A stretch of 64,000 bases of DNA from Planobispora longispora (GCF_016863135.1 NZ_BOOH01000070.1:1-64000); one strand, 5' to 3'; counted from the first letter of the stretch, positions 7,589 to 16,005 are shown. The notes: a model not told the origin generated them from the letters alone. A program made the numbers and translations.

Positions 7589-8949
7589 GCGATCGAGGGG
7601 TACTTGCCGGCAACCAGCTCTCGGAAGCTCTCTACCTCGGGATTGCCGCGGTAGGCCTTGAGGTCGGCGCAGAGGTCCTGGATGTATCGGAGATAGCGCA
7701 TCGACTTGAGGGAGCCCGCAAGCTCTACCGCTTGTGTCGCCAGGATGGCCGCCTGGCATGGCTCGCCCTGGTGGACGTAGGTTGCCGCCTGCACCATGCG
7801 GATGAATGCGAGCGTGCGAGCGTAGACCGGATCTGTGAGCTCCAGGCACCGGCCGATGAACTCTTGAGCGATGCGCGGGTTCCGGAGGTCGCGGAAGCAG
7901 TGTGCGCCCTCGCCGGCCAACTCGGCGTCGTCGAAGTAACTTATCCATTCGGGATCATCAGCGATGTTCCGAGTTTCGAAGAGCTTCTCAGCCTCGCGAA
8001 GTGCTCGTGAGCACGCAGCATCATCGCCGTTTCCCGCGTGGGCTCTCGCTTCCATGGCGAGGAAGCTCGCCATCGTGGTTGCGCTCGCGACCCCTTTTGA
8101 GCCCTCTTGCGCTGCCCGCGCGAGCTGTACTGCTTGATGGAAGTTCCCCAGATAGTTGGCCTGGTGGCTCATGTTGCCGAGGAGCCGCCCTCCGAGCATC
8201 CGGTCATCCGCGGCTTGAGCGAGGCGCAATGCCTGGATCATGTATCGCTGAGCGAGGCCATGACGTCCGAGGTCGTAGGCCGTCCACCCGAGAAGTTGCG
8301 TGACCTCCGCGGCGGCCGAGAAGAGCGCGCGACCGACCGGCTCCGTGAACGTCCCCTCCAAGAGAGGGCTCACGTCATGGGCGTAGTACTGGGCCAAGGC
8401 TGCGCGAGCATGGCCGCCACCGAACTGGAAATCGAGCTTCATGAAGAGCTGCGTTGTCGTACGGATGGCGCAGACGTCGGCCTCCCCCACGTTGAGCCGT
8501 GCGCCGCTCCGTACCGGCAAGGACTCGGCTCTCGACAACAGCCACGTCAGGAGCGGTTGCGTCCATGCTGAAGGCACCACAGCGGCTTGTACGGCAAGAG
8601 GGTCATCCGCCAGATCCCGCCGGGTAAGTCCCACCAGTCGGGTGCCGACCTCGGGTACGGCCTCAGCGTATTCAAGGCCACGCTCAAGGGTTGCGGGCGT
8701 CACTGTCCCGCCCATGCCGATGTCCTCCAGGGAGAACCGCACGCCAGCTTTACGGCTGAGTGCCTCGGCGATGAATCTCGCCGTTGCAGGGCGCGGTTGA
8801 ACTCCTTCGAGCCAGCGTTTGACGTTCACGTGCGTGCACTGGAGGAATACGCCGTCCTCTTGGGCGACGAGCTGAACTCTGGACGCGAGCCCTTTGTTTG
8901 AGCAGTCAGCCCGGCGCATGGCCTCGGCTAACCCAAGGTTGGGCGGCAT
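7585..8949 (-). CDS. HTH/TPR-type transcriptional regulator
   Basis: ATG 8949 is chosen because GGAGG lies ten bases upstream; the GTG at 8961 would sit on top of it. The 454-residue product begins with an XRE-like HTH region (residues about 5-80: LAEAMRRADCSNKGLASRVQ, then NVKRWLEG). A long alpha-helical repeat region follows (about 130-454) with TPR-like units such as AQRYMIQALRLAQAADD and AVQLARAAQEGSKG. This architecture is common in actinobacteria, including on AICEs and near developmental loci, and may sense peptides or partner proteins. It is transcribed against the GntR-kinase pair and divergently from the transfer operon promoter at 9.2 kb, so it is well placed to regulate either. 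Confidence 0.8.
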   Translation of the reverse strand: MPPNLGLAEAMRRADCSNKGLASRVQLVAQEDGVFLQCTHVNVKRWLEGVQPRPATARFIAEALSRKAGVRFSLEDIGMGGTVTPATLERGLEYAEAVPEVGTRLVGLTRRDLADDPLAVQAAVVPSAWTQPLLTWLLSRAESLPVRSGARLNVGEADVCAIRTTTQLFMKLDFQFGGGHARAALAQYYAHDVSPLLEGTFTEPVGRALFSAAAEVTQLLGWTAYDLGRHGLAQRYMIQALRLAQAADDRMLGGRLLGNMSHQANYLGNFHQAVQLARAAQEGSKGVASATTMASFLAMEARAHAGNGDDAACSRALREAEKLFETRNIADDPEWISYFDDAELAGEGAHCFRDLRNPRIAQEFIGRCLELTDPVYARTLAFIRMVQAATYVHQGEPCQAAILATQAVELAGSLKSMRYLRYIQDLCADLKAYRGNPEVESFRELVAGKYPSIA

Positions 8950-9289
8950 AGACGTCCTCACCTCCGATCACGGTTTCAGGGTCAGCATTACCCGCGTCAA
9001 GGCTGAGCGGCCAGCATTTCAAGGGAATTCCGAGATCTTATTTGTCCAGGTCAGAGGATAAATCACCCCCGAAAATCACCCCCTGAGCAACTGAGCACCC
9101 CCGGAATCACTCTGCCCGTACGGCCTTGCCCTGCGGTTCTCTTGAGTTGGCAACAGCGAGCAAGGCCCAAGGCGCCGAAGAAACCTGAAAGACCGGATCC
9201 CTAAACCTTGACTCGCCTCTACTGTACATGTTCTATCTCTTATAGAACCTGTCTAGTAGGTTCGAAGGGCCAGCCGAAGGGAGCCCGCG
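8950..9289 (+). promoter_or_regulatory. Control region with promoter and two overlapping inverted repeats
   Basis: TTGACT at 9208-9213 and TTCTAT at 9231-9236, spaced 17 bp, form a plausible sigma-70 type promoter reading to the right. A perfect inverted repeat GTTCTAT-5-ATAGAAC (9230-9248) covers the -10, and a second, GAACCT-7-AGGTTC (9245-9263), overlaps it. Such dyads are typical GntR-type operators. Around 9060-9115 are three copies of AATCACYCC-like sequence. This is probably the main promoter of the transfer/replication operon and the target of the triple GntR protein; the pairing of regulator and site is inferred. Confidence 0.65.
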
Positions 9290-9460
9290 ATGAAGCTCAC
9301 CACCAGTTCAGGCAAGTTCCTCCCGACCTTGTTCGTCATCGGCGCGGTGTTCTTCATCGTCCGTGAGCCCGCCAAGGCCGCTCATTTCGCCGCTGCCGCG
9401 ATGGACGGGCTGATGAAGGTCGCCGACTCACTCGTCACCTTCCTCTCCAACTTCGGCTGA
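9290..9460 (+). CDS. Small membrane protein (Spd-like position)
   Basis: A 56-residue ORF with ATG 9290 and GAAGGGAG upstream. It has one hydrophobic segment (FLPTLFVIGAVFFIV) and an amphipathic second half. It is the first gene behind the putative operator-promoter. Small membrane proteins at this place in AICEs and Streptomyces plasmids are usually linked to intramycelial spread; that role is by position only. Confidence 0.6.
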   Translation: MKLTTSSGKFLPTLFVIGAVFFIVREPAKAAHFAAAAMDGLMKVADSLVTFLSNFG

Positions 9461-9722
9461 TCAAGCCGCGCATCAAGCAGCACCCGCACAGCCGGAAGAC
9501 CTGGGAAGGCGGCACACGCCGCGCGCCGACGGGCTGTCGCACTCGACCTTTTGACAACTAAATCCGGGCCACCGCCTCCCACCGAAAAGGCGGCCCGCGC
9601 ACGGTAACGAGCCTGCGCCCCGAACTTCGCTGTCCTCGCCGGAGCGGTGTGTAGCCACCACGACCCGCACCGCCCTGGCGCTCCTGTAACCGACCGCTAG
9701 AGCGTCAAGGAGTGCCACCCTC

Positions 9723-10040
9723 ATGACTCGTCCTATCCACCCTTCGCGCATGTCGCTCGCCGAACTCGAAGCGGCCTGGCCCGTAGATGGTGAGATCCCG
9801 CTACCGGAATGCAGCTACGACTCCGAGCTGCACACCGGTCCGCACGCCACGATCGAGACCGCCGTTGAGCGCGCTGCCCGTGAAGCAGTCGCCCGTGAGA
9901 TCTGCGCGGGCTGCCCGGCGCAGGTGTTCTGCGCCGCCTACGCCCTGAAGCTCCAGCCCACCGCCGGCGTGTGGGCCGGCCGTACCGCTGCCGAGATGGC
10001 CGCGGAAGCCCCTGAGTTCAACACACTCGCTGCCGCCTGA
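9723..10040 (+). CDS. WhiB-like iron-sulfur protein
   Basis: The 105-residue protein starts at ATG 9723. It has the Wbl cysteine pattern: a single Cys in LPECSYD (residue 36), then CAGCPAQVFC (CxxC-x5-C), followed by the GVWAGRT turn equivalent to the family G[VI]WGG motif. Wbl proteins bind a [4Fe-4S] cluster and act with the principal sigma factor on promoters. This one is short and basic-poor at its C-terminus, so direct DNA binding is unclear. It may couple element gene expression to redox or developmental state. The 262 bp before it (9461-9722) contain no gene that I can support. Confidence 0.8.
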   Translation: MTRPIHPSRMSLAELEAAWPVDGEIPLPECSYDSELHTGPHATIETAVERAAREAVAREICAGCPAQVFCAAYALKLQPTAGVWAGRTAAEMAAEAPEFNTLAAA

Positions 10041-10057
10041 CCTCCAAGGAGACCCCG

Positions 10058-10219
10058 ATGCTGTCCATCCGCCTGACCGGTACGCCCGCCGAAGTCGCCG
10101 ACGCCGTTCTGACCCTGCGCGAGACCTTCCCCATCGCCGCCGTCAAAGGACTGTGCCCCACGGTTCCCGCCGAGCCCTGCATCCGTGTCTATGTCCAGAT
10201 CGGGGAGGGGCCCTCATGA
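10058..10219 (+). CDS. Small hypothetical protein in the transfer operon
   Basis: A 53-codon ORF from ATG 10058 with CAAGGAG upstream. The product (starting MLSIRLTGTPAEVADAVLTL) resembles a short alpha/beta fold with one Cys pair. Its stop codon overlaps the next start in an ATGA arrangement, which supports translational coupling and therefore real expression. I do not recognise the family. Confidence 0.65.
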   Translation: MLSIRLTGTPAEVADAVLTLRETFPIAAVKGLCPTVPAEPCIRVYVQIGEGPS

Positions 10220-11172
10220 CGATCAGCACAGCCACCCCTGATCCCGGCCCCGGCGACATCGCCCGTGGCCTGGCCGCGCTGGAGCGCTATGTGGCAGATC
10301 ACGCGCCCGTGCCCCCGCCGCCGGCGCCGCACCCGCCAGCGATGAGCGGTGAGACGAAGCGCGTGCGCCAGCTCGCCGCGGAAGTGGCCGAAGCTCATGC
10401 GCTGGCCGCGCTCCAAGACGACGACACTCCGCTGATCGTCGAAACCGCCAAGGTCCGCAAGCGCCGCCGTAGGGCGTATGAGGCTGCCCGGCTGTATGAG
10501 CTGGCTCAAGCCCCGACCATGCTGGTCTACCAAACGGTGCGGGTACGGCGGTTGCTGATAACGACCGCGTTGATCGCCCTGGCCCTGGCGTTGGCCTGGT
10601 CTACCGCCGGTGTACAGCGATTCGCCGCCGATGACGCCAAGCCGGGAACGGCCGCCTGGCTTTCCGCCTGGCTGGTTGAGCCGTTTCTCTCGCTGGCCCT
10701 GCTGGTCGTGGTCGGTGCCCGTGCCTACCTCGGCACCCGTGGGGTGGACCTGCATCATCGGACCGTCACTCGGGTCGAGCGGCTGTTTCTGGGGCTGACC
10801 GCGACGATGAACGCCTGGCCGTACCTGCCCGGCATCGCCGAGACCTTCAGCATGGCCAATCTCGTGCTGCATCTGCTTGGCCCCATCGTGGCCGTGGCGA
10901 TCGTGACCGTGCTGCCGATCATCCTGGCCGCCTTCGCGGGGCTGAGCTACCGCAGCCCTACCGGCGGCCCTACTGGTCCTACGTACAGGGAAAACACCGC
11001 TCCCAGTGGAGTCGACATCCCGGCCCTGACCGACCAGGCACGGACTCTGATCGCTTCCGGTGAGCTGCCCGCCACCCCCAGCGCGACCCGAATTCAGCGC
11101 ACCTTGCGGTGCGGCATGGATGCCGCCCGCGCCGTACGCGACGCGCTCGCAGAAGGAGGGGAGCACGGATGA
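10216..11172 (+). CDS. SpdB/DUF2637-like transfer-associated membrane protein
   Basis: I use ATG 10216, which overlaps the upstream stop (ATGA) and has GGGGAGGGG before it, giving 318 residues. A Pro-rich soluble N-terminus (about 1-110) is followed by four hydrophobic segments: LLITTALIALALALAW, PFLSLALLVVVGARAYLG, a weaker one around LFLGLTATMNAW, and GPIVAVAIVTVLPIILAAFA. The C-terminal 45 residues (LPATPSATRIQRTLRCGMDA) look like a helix-turn-helix. This layout matches membrane proteins that accompany TraB in AICEs (Spd/DUF2637 group) and are thought to help plasmid spread between hyphal compartments. It is coupled by ATGA overlap to the next gene. Confidence 0.7.
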   Translation: MTISTATPDPGPGDIARGLAALERYVADHAPVPPPPAPHPPAMSGETKRVRQLAAEVAEAHALAALQDDDTPLIVETAKVRKRRRRAYEAARLYELAQAPTMLVYQTVRVRRLLITTALIALALALAWSTAGVQRFAADDAKPGTAAWLSAWLVEPFLSLALLVVVGARAYLGTRGVDLHHRTVTRVERLFLGLTATMNAWPYLPGIAETFSMANLVLHLLGPIVAVAIVTVLPIILAAFAGLSYRSPTGGPTGPTYRENTAPSGVDIPALTDQARTLIASGELPATPSATRIQRTLRCGMDAARAVRDALAEGGEHG

Positions 11173-12965
11173 CCGAACAGACCACCGTCGAAGAGCAGCC
11201 TCCGGAACCGAGTGCTGTCGTTCCCCCTGTGGCCGTTCCCTCTGAAGCCGTCACCAGCGACGTGCCGCCGGTCGAGACACCGCCGCCAGCGAACGCATCC
11301 GATGCCGAGGAGAACGGTGAGCATGCTCGCGGCTTTCCCGCTGGACAGCTCGCAATCGGCGTGTTGTCGATAGCAACCGCCGTATTGGCGAGCGTGTATC
11401 AACTCGTTGGCCCGTGGGGATTGGTTGCCTGCGCTGTCATCGCGGGAGGCGGGGCGCTGGTCTACCTCCGCCGACGCCGTCAAAGACGTAACGACCCCCA
11501 TCCGTACCGTTCGACCGAGCGACGGCGCCGCGGTCGCAGCACGACCGCCGCAGAGCATGCCGGACGGCGAAGCGGACGGACCGCCGGATGGATCGGTGGA
11601 CGGACCGGACGGATCGGTGGACGGAGCGCATACCGGCCCGAGGGGATGGGGCATCGCTTCCACCGACCGCCGCGAACCGCCGGCCTGAGTAACCGGACCG
11701 CCGCCCCGTCTGAACGCCCCGAGCGGACGAAAACCAGCAGGCGGGGCCGTTGGCAGGTGCGCTCACCTCGATCGATGAGTGATCGGACCGACCGCGCTTC
11801 CGCTCCTACGAGTGCGTTCAACAGGTTCCGCCGGGGCGGTGCCCGAAAGCGAGCCGAAGGCCGCGAGCGCGACACCATGAGCACACGAAAGGCACGCGCC
11901 AAGCGTGCGGACAAGAAAGGCGCTTCCCCGAGAGGTACGGCGCCGCGCTCGCCTCACATCGGGAAGCGACCTGCCTCAACGGCGCCAAAGCATCTGCTTC
12001 GGCGTCGGACTGAACGGGCGGTGACCTCGACCGGACGGCGACTGCGCAACGCCGGCCACGCCGCCCGCCGCGCGATGGGCCGAACCGCCCGCCGTGCGGG
12101 TGGGTGGGCCGACCGCCGTACCGGTCGGCGGGTTTCGACTGCGTGGACCGCGGCCCGCACCGCCCGTACCTTCCACGCCGCACGCCGGGCAGCGCTGGCC
12201 GTCCGGTCGGGAGTGCGGCGCTGGGACGCCGAAGCTACCGCCGCGGCGGTGGCGCTGGTGGCATGGCTGACTTCTTGGTGGCGGCGCCGTACGGCCCGCA
12301 AGCCCACATCCGACGCCACGGCCAGCGAGACCGCCGCCGCGGACACAACCGAGGCGACCTCGCAACGCCCGACCAACAGCGAACCCGCCATCACCATGAG
12401 CGCCGCCTGTCCGCAGTGCGGCACCACGCACACGGTCACGATCCCCGGTGGGAAGGCCGAACTCACTGTCACCTGCCAGTGCGGCTACAAGATCCGGCTC
12501 TTCCGCATCCCCGCCGATTCCCCCGACGGGCCGGCCAAGAGCACCGCCGATCAGACCACGGCACCGGCCGGTTCGAGCCGGCGCCGTCACCCCTACGCAG
12601 CAACCACCACCACGAGGAGAAGTCGCACCATGAGCACTTTCCCACTGGCCGCCACGGCCGCCGAGATGAACGCCGCCGCCGCCAGCTACGCCCCCACCGA
12701 CATGTGGGTCGTGGCCCGCGAACTCGACCAGCTCACCGAGGTCCCCGCCTACGTGGCGCTGGCCATCCGCACCTACACCACCCGCCTGCAAGCCGAATAC
12801 CCCATCGATCCGGCCGTGGTGGAAGCCATCCATCGTCTCTACCAGGCCCAAGCCCAGCTTGTTTCCCTCGCCGAGGAAGTCGGCCCGCTGTTCCGTCGCG
12901 TGCACGCCGAAGACCTGCGGCGCGAGGAAGCCCCACGCACCAACGAACCGCTGTGGAACGTCTGA
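11169..12965 (+). CDS. Arg-rich membrane protein with zinc ribbon; probably two coding units in one frame
   Basis: The frame from ATG 11169 (ATGA overlap with the previous stop) runs 598 codons. Residues 1-55 are Pro/Glu/Ala-rich and acidic; about 58-100 form two membrane helices (LAIGVLSIATAVLASVYQLV, GLVACAVIAGGGALVYL). Residues 100-400 are a very basic, Arg-rich low-complexity tract. A zinc ribbon follows near 420 (CPQCGTTHT ... CQCGYKIRLF). The last 111 residues are of a different, balanced type and have their own ribosome binding site and ATG at 12630, described separately. I infer an original gene ending before 12630 whose stop was lost, or a true fusion. The basic tract might bind DNA during transfer. 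Confidence 0.6.
   Translation: MTEQTTVEEQPPEPSAVVPPVAVPSEAVTSDVPPVETPPPANASDAEENGEHARGFPAGQLAIGVLSIATAVLASVYQLVGPWGLVACAVIAGGGALVYLRRRRQRRNDPHPYRSTERRRRGRSTTAAEHAGRRSGRTAGWIGGRTGRIGGRSAYRPEGMGHRFHRPPRTAGLSNRTAAPSERPERTKTSRRGRWQVRSPRSMSDRTDRASAPTSAFNRFRRGGARKRAEGRERDTMSTRKARAKRADKKGASPRGTAPRSPHIGKRPASTAPKHLLRRRTERAVTSTGRRLRNAGHAARRAMGRTARRAGGWADRRTGRRVSTAWTAARTARTFHAARRAALAVRSGVRRWDAEATAAAVALVAWLTSWWRRRTARKPTSDATASETAAADTTEATSQRPTNSEPAITMSAACPQCGTTHTVTIPGGKAELTVTCQCGYKIRLFRIPADSPDGPAKSTADQTTAPAGSSRRRHPYAATTTTRRSRTMSTFPLAATAAEMNAAAASYAPTDMWVVARELDQLTEVPAYVALAIRTYTTRLQAEYPIDPAVVEAIHRLYQAQAQLVSLAEEVGPLFRRVHAEDLRREEAPRTNEPLWNV
12630..12965 (+). CDS. Probable separate small transfer-operon protein within the same frame
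   Basis: ATG 12630 has GAGGAG nine bases upstream, in the best spacing, while the 50 codons before it (SRRRHPYAATTTTRRSRT) look like translated spacer. The 111-residue product is helical and acidic (MWVVARELDQLTEVPAYVAL, then VEAIHRLYQAQAQLVSLAEE), unlike the Arg-rich protein before it. It lies just upstream of traB. Whether it is made alone, as a fusion, or both cannot be decided from sequence. Confidence 0.55.
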   Translation: MSTFPLAATAAEMNAAAASYAPTDMWVVARELDQLTEVPAYVALAIRTYTTRLQAEYPIDPAVVEAIHRLYQAQAQLVSLAEEVGPLFRRVHAEDLRREEAPRTNEPLWNV

Positions 12966-13012
12966 GCCGCCCTCCCATCCGCCCCTACGAGCCATGAAAG
13001 GAGAAATCCCAC

Positions 13013-13051
13013 GTGCACACCACCACGACCACCAAGCCCCGCGCGGACTGA
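13013..13051 (+). other. Natural traB start followed by an in-frame TGA after 12 codons
   Basis: GTG 13013 has an excellent AAAGGAG site and begins the peptide MHTTTTTKPRAD, then TGA at 13049-13051. The same frame continues without another stop into TraB, reading SLTPRGPVSATTQGALALAA, a sensible cytosolic-then-membrane N-terminus. A single CGA-to-TGA change would explain it. Otherwise this is a 12-residue leader peptide. Confidence 0.6.
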
Positions 13052-13120
13052 TCACTGACCCCGCGTGGCCCCGTCAGCGCCACCACGCAAGGCGCCCTTG
13101 CCCTGGCCGCGCTGGCTGCG

Positions 13121-15103
13121 GTGGGCGACGCCACCGCGCTTGATCCGCTCTGGGGTGGCGCCGCCACTGTCACCGGCATGCTGGGCACGGTCGTGGTGGG
13201 CGCCCACTTCGATCACGGCCCGACCGCGCTGCTGTATCGGCTGGGCTGTTGGATCGGAGCCGGCGGATGGTTGACCTACACCCTGATCACCACTCCCTGG
13301 AATCTCAACACCTTCGCCGCGCTCGGCGTCGGCGCCCTGACCGCTGGGCTGCTGTCTCCGCTCGGACGGGTTACTCCCCATACCGACCGGCGGCCCGGCA
13401 CGGCGTTGGTCCTGCGGCAGAACGCTCGCATCGGTATCGAGTGGGAAAACCGGCTGCTGCGGGTGTGCCGCATCCGCGTCACCGTCACCGACGTCGTCAC
13501 CTGGCCGACCGGCACCGGCTATGACGTGCAGGTAGAGCTGCCCGGCGGAGGCGTCACCCGCAAGCAGGTGGAAAGCTATGCCGAAGCCCTGGCCACCGAT
13601 GCCCGTCTGCCTGAAGGCTGCGGCGTGGAAATCGTCGGCGGCCCGCACCGCGGCACGGTGGTGTTGCGAGTCTCCACCGTCAACCGGCTCGCCCAGATCA
13701 TCACCTATCCGGCTGACTACTCCCCGACTACCGTGCTGGAGCCGATCTACTGGGGCGAGTACACCAACGCCGATCCCGCTGGCGCGCTGGTCCGGGAAGA
13801 GTCGGTGTTGATCGCCGGAAAGCGTGGATCGGGTAAGACCACGCTGCTACAGGACGCCTCCATCGCGTTGGGCCGATGCACCGACAATTTGGTCTGGCAT
13901 CTGGACCTCAACGGGGGCGGGCTGACCCAACCCTGGATTGACGTGTGGTTGGACGGGCGCGTGGCGCGCTGTCCGATCGACTGGGCAGCGCCGAACCTGC
14001 ACGAAGGCAAGCTGATGCTGTCCGCGGCGATTGCCGTCGCCAAGCACCGCAAGGCCAGCTACCGGCAGCTCAAGCGCGCCCACAACAGCAACCTGCTTCC
14101 CGTCAGCCCGGAGCTGCCACAGATCACGATCCTCGTGGACGAAGGCGCCCAAGCCGTCAAAGATCGCGAGCTGGAAAGCCTGCTCAGCGAGTTGCAGAAC
14201 ATCGGCCGCAACGAGGCCGTCAACCTCATCATCTCCGCCCTGCGCCCGACCTCCGACCTGATCCCGGTCAACATGAAAAAACAGACCGGTGTGCGGATCC
14301 AGATGCACGGCCCCGATGATGACGAACTGGGCCACATGTTCGGCTGGAACCGTGGCATCTGCATGGATCAGCTCGCCGGCAAGGGTACCGGTTTTGCCAG
14401 CCTCGATGGTTCCGTCCCGCGCCCATTCCGCGCCTACAACGTGCTGCCTGCCCAGATCGAGCAAGCCGCCCTCATCATCGCCACCACCCGCCCCGATCTC
14501 GATGCGGCATCGGCTGAGGCCGCCGGCGAGGCATACGACACCCGCTATCAGCGGATGTATGCCGCCTTCACCGATCTCGACACCACCGAGGAGGTTCCCG
14601 ACCCTTACGCCCACGCGCTCAACCCGGGCACGTCCTCCGCCCCGGTTCCGGCACGCCGGTTGACAGTCCTTCCCGGTGGCAGAGCCGATTCTTGGGCTGA
14701 TCCGTTCGCTCTGGCCCGCCGTACGAGTACTCCGCTGCCCGTGGTATCGGCCGCCGACTGGCCCGAACCCCGTCGGCAGGTGGCGCGCGCCCGACAGCTT
14801 CATCCCGTACCCGCGGCCCTGCAGCCCCACCAGGTTCCGCCGATCGTGGCCCGCGCCATGGCCGCCTTCGCCGCTGCCGGCACCGAGCGCTTGCACTCGG
14901 CGGAGTTGGCCGACGCCCTCGGTATGAGTCAGACCGAACTGGCCGACGCGCTACGTCCGTACGGCATCGGCCCCCGAGAGCAGCCGTTCAAGCGCCGCGG
15001 CCAACGACTGCGCGGCTACGACCTAGAGGACTTCCACACCGCGGCTGAGGGTCACACCCCCGGGTCACAGCCGGGGGCCACACCGGGTCACACCGCCGTG
15101 TGA
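13121..15103 (+). CDS. traB: TraB/FtsK-type DNA translocase for conjugal transfer
   Basis: TraB proteins are septal DNA pumps that move double-stranded AICE or plasmid DNA as hexamers. From the first usable in-frame start after the stop at 13049 (GTG 13121) there are 660 residues. Hydrophobic segments lie near the N-terminus (GGAATVTGMLGTVVVGAHF and TLITTPWNLNTFAALGVGAL). Walker A is GKRGSGKTTLLQ (about residue 232), Walker B is ITILVDEGAQ (about 340). The C-terminal 90 residues form a winged-helix domain (LHSAELADALGMSQTELADA) like the domain by which TraB reads clt repeats. The repeat cluster directly downstream fits that. Because the natural start seems to be GTG 13013, the in-frame TGA may reduce or abolish expression; reinitiation at 13121 would remove part of the first membrane segment. 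Confidence 0.88.
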   Translation: MGDATALDPLWGGAATVTGMLGTVVVGAHFDHGPTALLYRLGCWIGAGGWLTYTLITTPWNLNTFAALGVGALTAGLLSPLGRVTPHTDRRPGTALVLRQNARIGIEWENRLLRVCRIRVTVTDVVTWPTGTGYDVQVELPGGGVTRKQVESYAEALATDARLPEGCGVEIVGGPHRGTVVLRVSTVNRLAQIITYPADYSPTTVLEPIYWGEYTNADPAGALVREESVLIAGKRGSGKTTLLQDASIALGRCTDNLVWHLDLNGGGLTQPWIDVWLDGRVARCPIDWAAPNLHEGKLMLSAAIAVAKHRKASYRQLKRAHNSNLLPVSPELPQITILVDEGAQAVKDRELESLLSELQNIGRNEAVNLIISALRPTSDLIPVNMKKQTGVRIQMHGPDDDELGHMFGWNRGICMDQLAGKGTGFASLDGSVPRPFRAYNVLPAQIEQAALIIATTRPDLDAASAEAAGEAYDTRYQRMYAAFTDLDTTEEVPDPYAHALNPGTSSAPVPARRLTVLPGGRADSWADPFALARRTSTPLPVVSAADWPEPRRQVARARQLHPVPAALQPHQVPPIVARAMAAFAAAGTERLHSAELADALGMSQTELADALRPYGIGPREQPFKRRGQRLRGYDLEDFHTAAEGHTPGSQPGATPGHTAV

Positions 15104-15266
15104 CCCGCACACCCCGGCCGTGACCCTCCCGTGCACGGCCTGAGCAGGAAAAACACTCAGGTGTGACCCGCACAGGGCGCACGCCCGCCCTTCCCTTCCA
15201 CGTCCAGAAATCAGCCCTTCCCCGCCCTCTCGCGGGAGGGGTCACAGGGTCACACCTCGCGTCACA
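15049..15266. repeat. Cluster of GTCACA/TGTGAC repeats at the traB 3' end: candidate clt transfer site
   Basis: GGGTCACAC or its complement recurs at 15049, 15062, 15085, 15098 (inverted), 15120 (inverted, partial), 15161 (inverted), 15239, 15247 and 15261 (partial). Copies at 15085-15093 and 15098-15106 form a perfect 9-bp hairpin with a 4-base loop that contains the traB stop codon. In Streptomyces plasmids TraB binds 8-bp direct repeats (TRS) in a clt locus next to traB. Density, position and unit size fit; binding is untested. Confidence 0.65.
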
Positions 15267-15354
15267 ACCCGCCCGTCGAAGGCCCAATGTCCGTCAGGCC
15301 TCGCTGGCTTGCTCCGTTTCTTGTCCCCGTATCCGCCGAAGGTTGTGGTTCGCC

Positions 15355-15630
15355 ATGCCGAGAGCTGCCTGTCTCGTCTTGCTCGCCCTCACCCTGATCG
15401 GTTCGGCAATCCACCTCTCTGTCCTACTCGCCCTACCCGTGCTGATCGCCGCCTCGCTGGCCGCCTACCGCCGCTGCCTTATCCGCAACCCCTACGCCAC
15501 CTGCCGCCCCTGCAAGGGCACCGGCTACCGGCGAAGCCGCCTGTTCGCCAGCTCTACCGGCTATTGCCCGGACTGCATCTGCACTGGTCGCCGCCCCCGC
15601 CCCGGCGTCCACCTGCTCAACGTCCGCTAG
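15355..15630 (+). CDS. Small membrane protein with DnaJ-like zinc-ribbon cysteines
   Basis: ATG 15355 (GAAGG upstream) gives 91 residues; an in-frame upstream start would run through the repeat cluster and is unlikely. Two hydrophobic segments (ACLVLLALTLIGSAIHL, SVLLALPVLIAASLAAY) are followed by CRPCKGTGYRR and CPDCICTGRR, a paired CxxC arrangement like a DnaJ zinc ribbon. Such short proteins are common in AICE transfer operons. Function unknown. Confidence 0.7.
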   Translation: MPRAACLVLLALTLIGSAIHLSVLLALPVLIAASLAAYRRCLIRNPYATCRPCKGTGYRRSRLFASSTGYCPDCICTGRRPRPGVHLLNVR

Positions 15631-15660
15631 ATCCCGTCACCGACCTTCAAGGAGCACACC

Positions 15661-16005
15661 ATGAGCCTCACCACCCGGACCTACCTAGTCGTCACCTGCT
15701 CCCTGTGCGGCGCGACCAGCGACCCCCGCGAACCCGAGATCTGCCTCCCGGACACCGACGAAGGACGCGACCTGCTGTCCCTGCTGTGTAGCGATTGGAC
15801 CTGGAGCGACCCCATCACTCCGCACCTGTGCCCGGACTGCATCAAGGCGACCGATTGCGAGCGCAACGGCCACTACTGGAGCGCGTGGAAGGCCCCTGCT
15901 TACGACTCCTGCACCTGCGTCCGCTACCGCCACTGCGAGCACTGCGGCGCCACCGAACGCCTCTGCCACTGCCCCGCCAACGACACCCCCGCCCCCTCCG
16001 CTTGA
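15661..16005 (+). CDS. Cysteine-rich hypothetical protein
   Basis: ATG 15661 has AAGGAG seven to eight bases upstream. The 114-residue product has three CxxC-type pairs (CSLCGAT, LCPDCIKATDC, CEHCGATERLCHC), suggesting one or two zinc ribbons. It lies between the small membrane protein and ssb in the same direction with short gaps, so it is part of the operon. Family not recognised. Confidence 0.65.
   Translation: MSLTTRTYLVVTCSLCGATSDPREPEICLPDTDEGRDLLSLLCSDWTWSDPITPHLCPDCIKATDCERNGHYWSAWKAPAYDSCTCVRYRHCEHCGATERLCHCPANDTPAPSA

Noticed and set aside
15049-15266. GTCACA repeats considered as a CRISPR array
   Set aside because: Units are 6-10 bp, in both orientations and irregularly spaced; there are no spacers of constant length and no cas genes.
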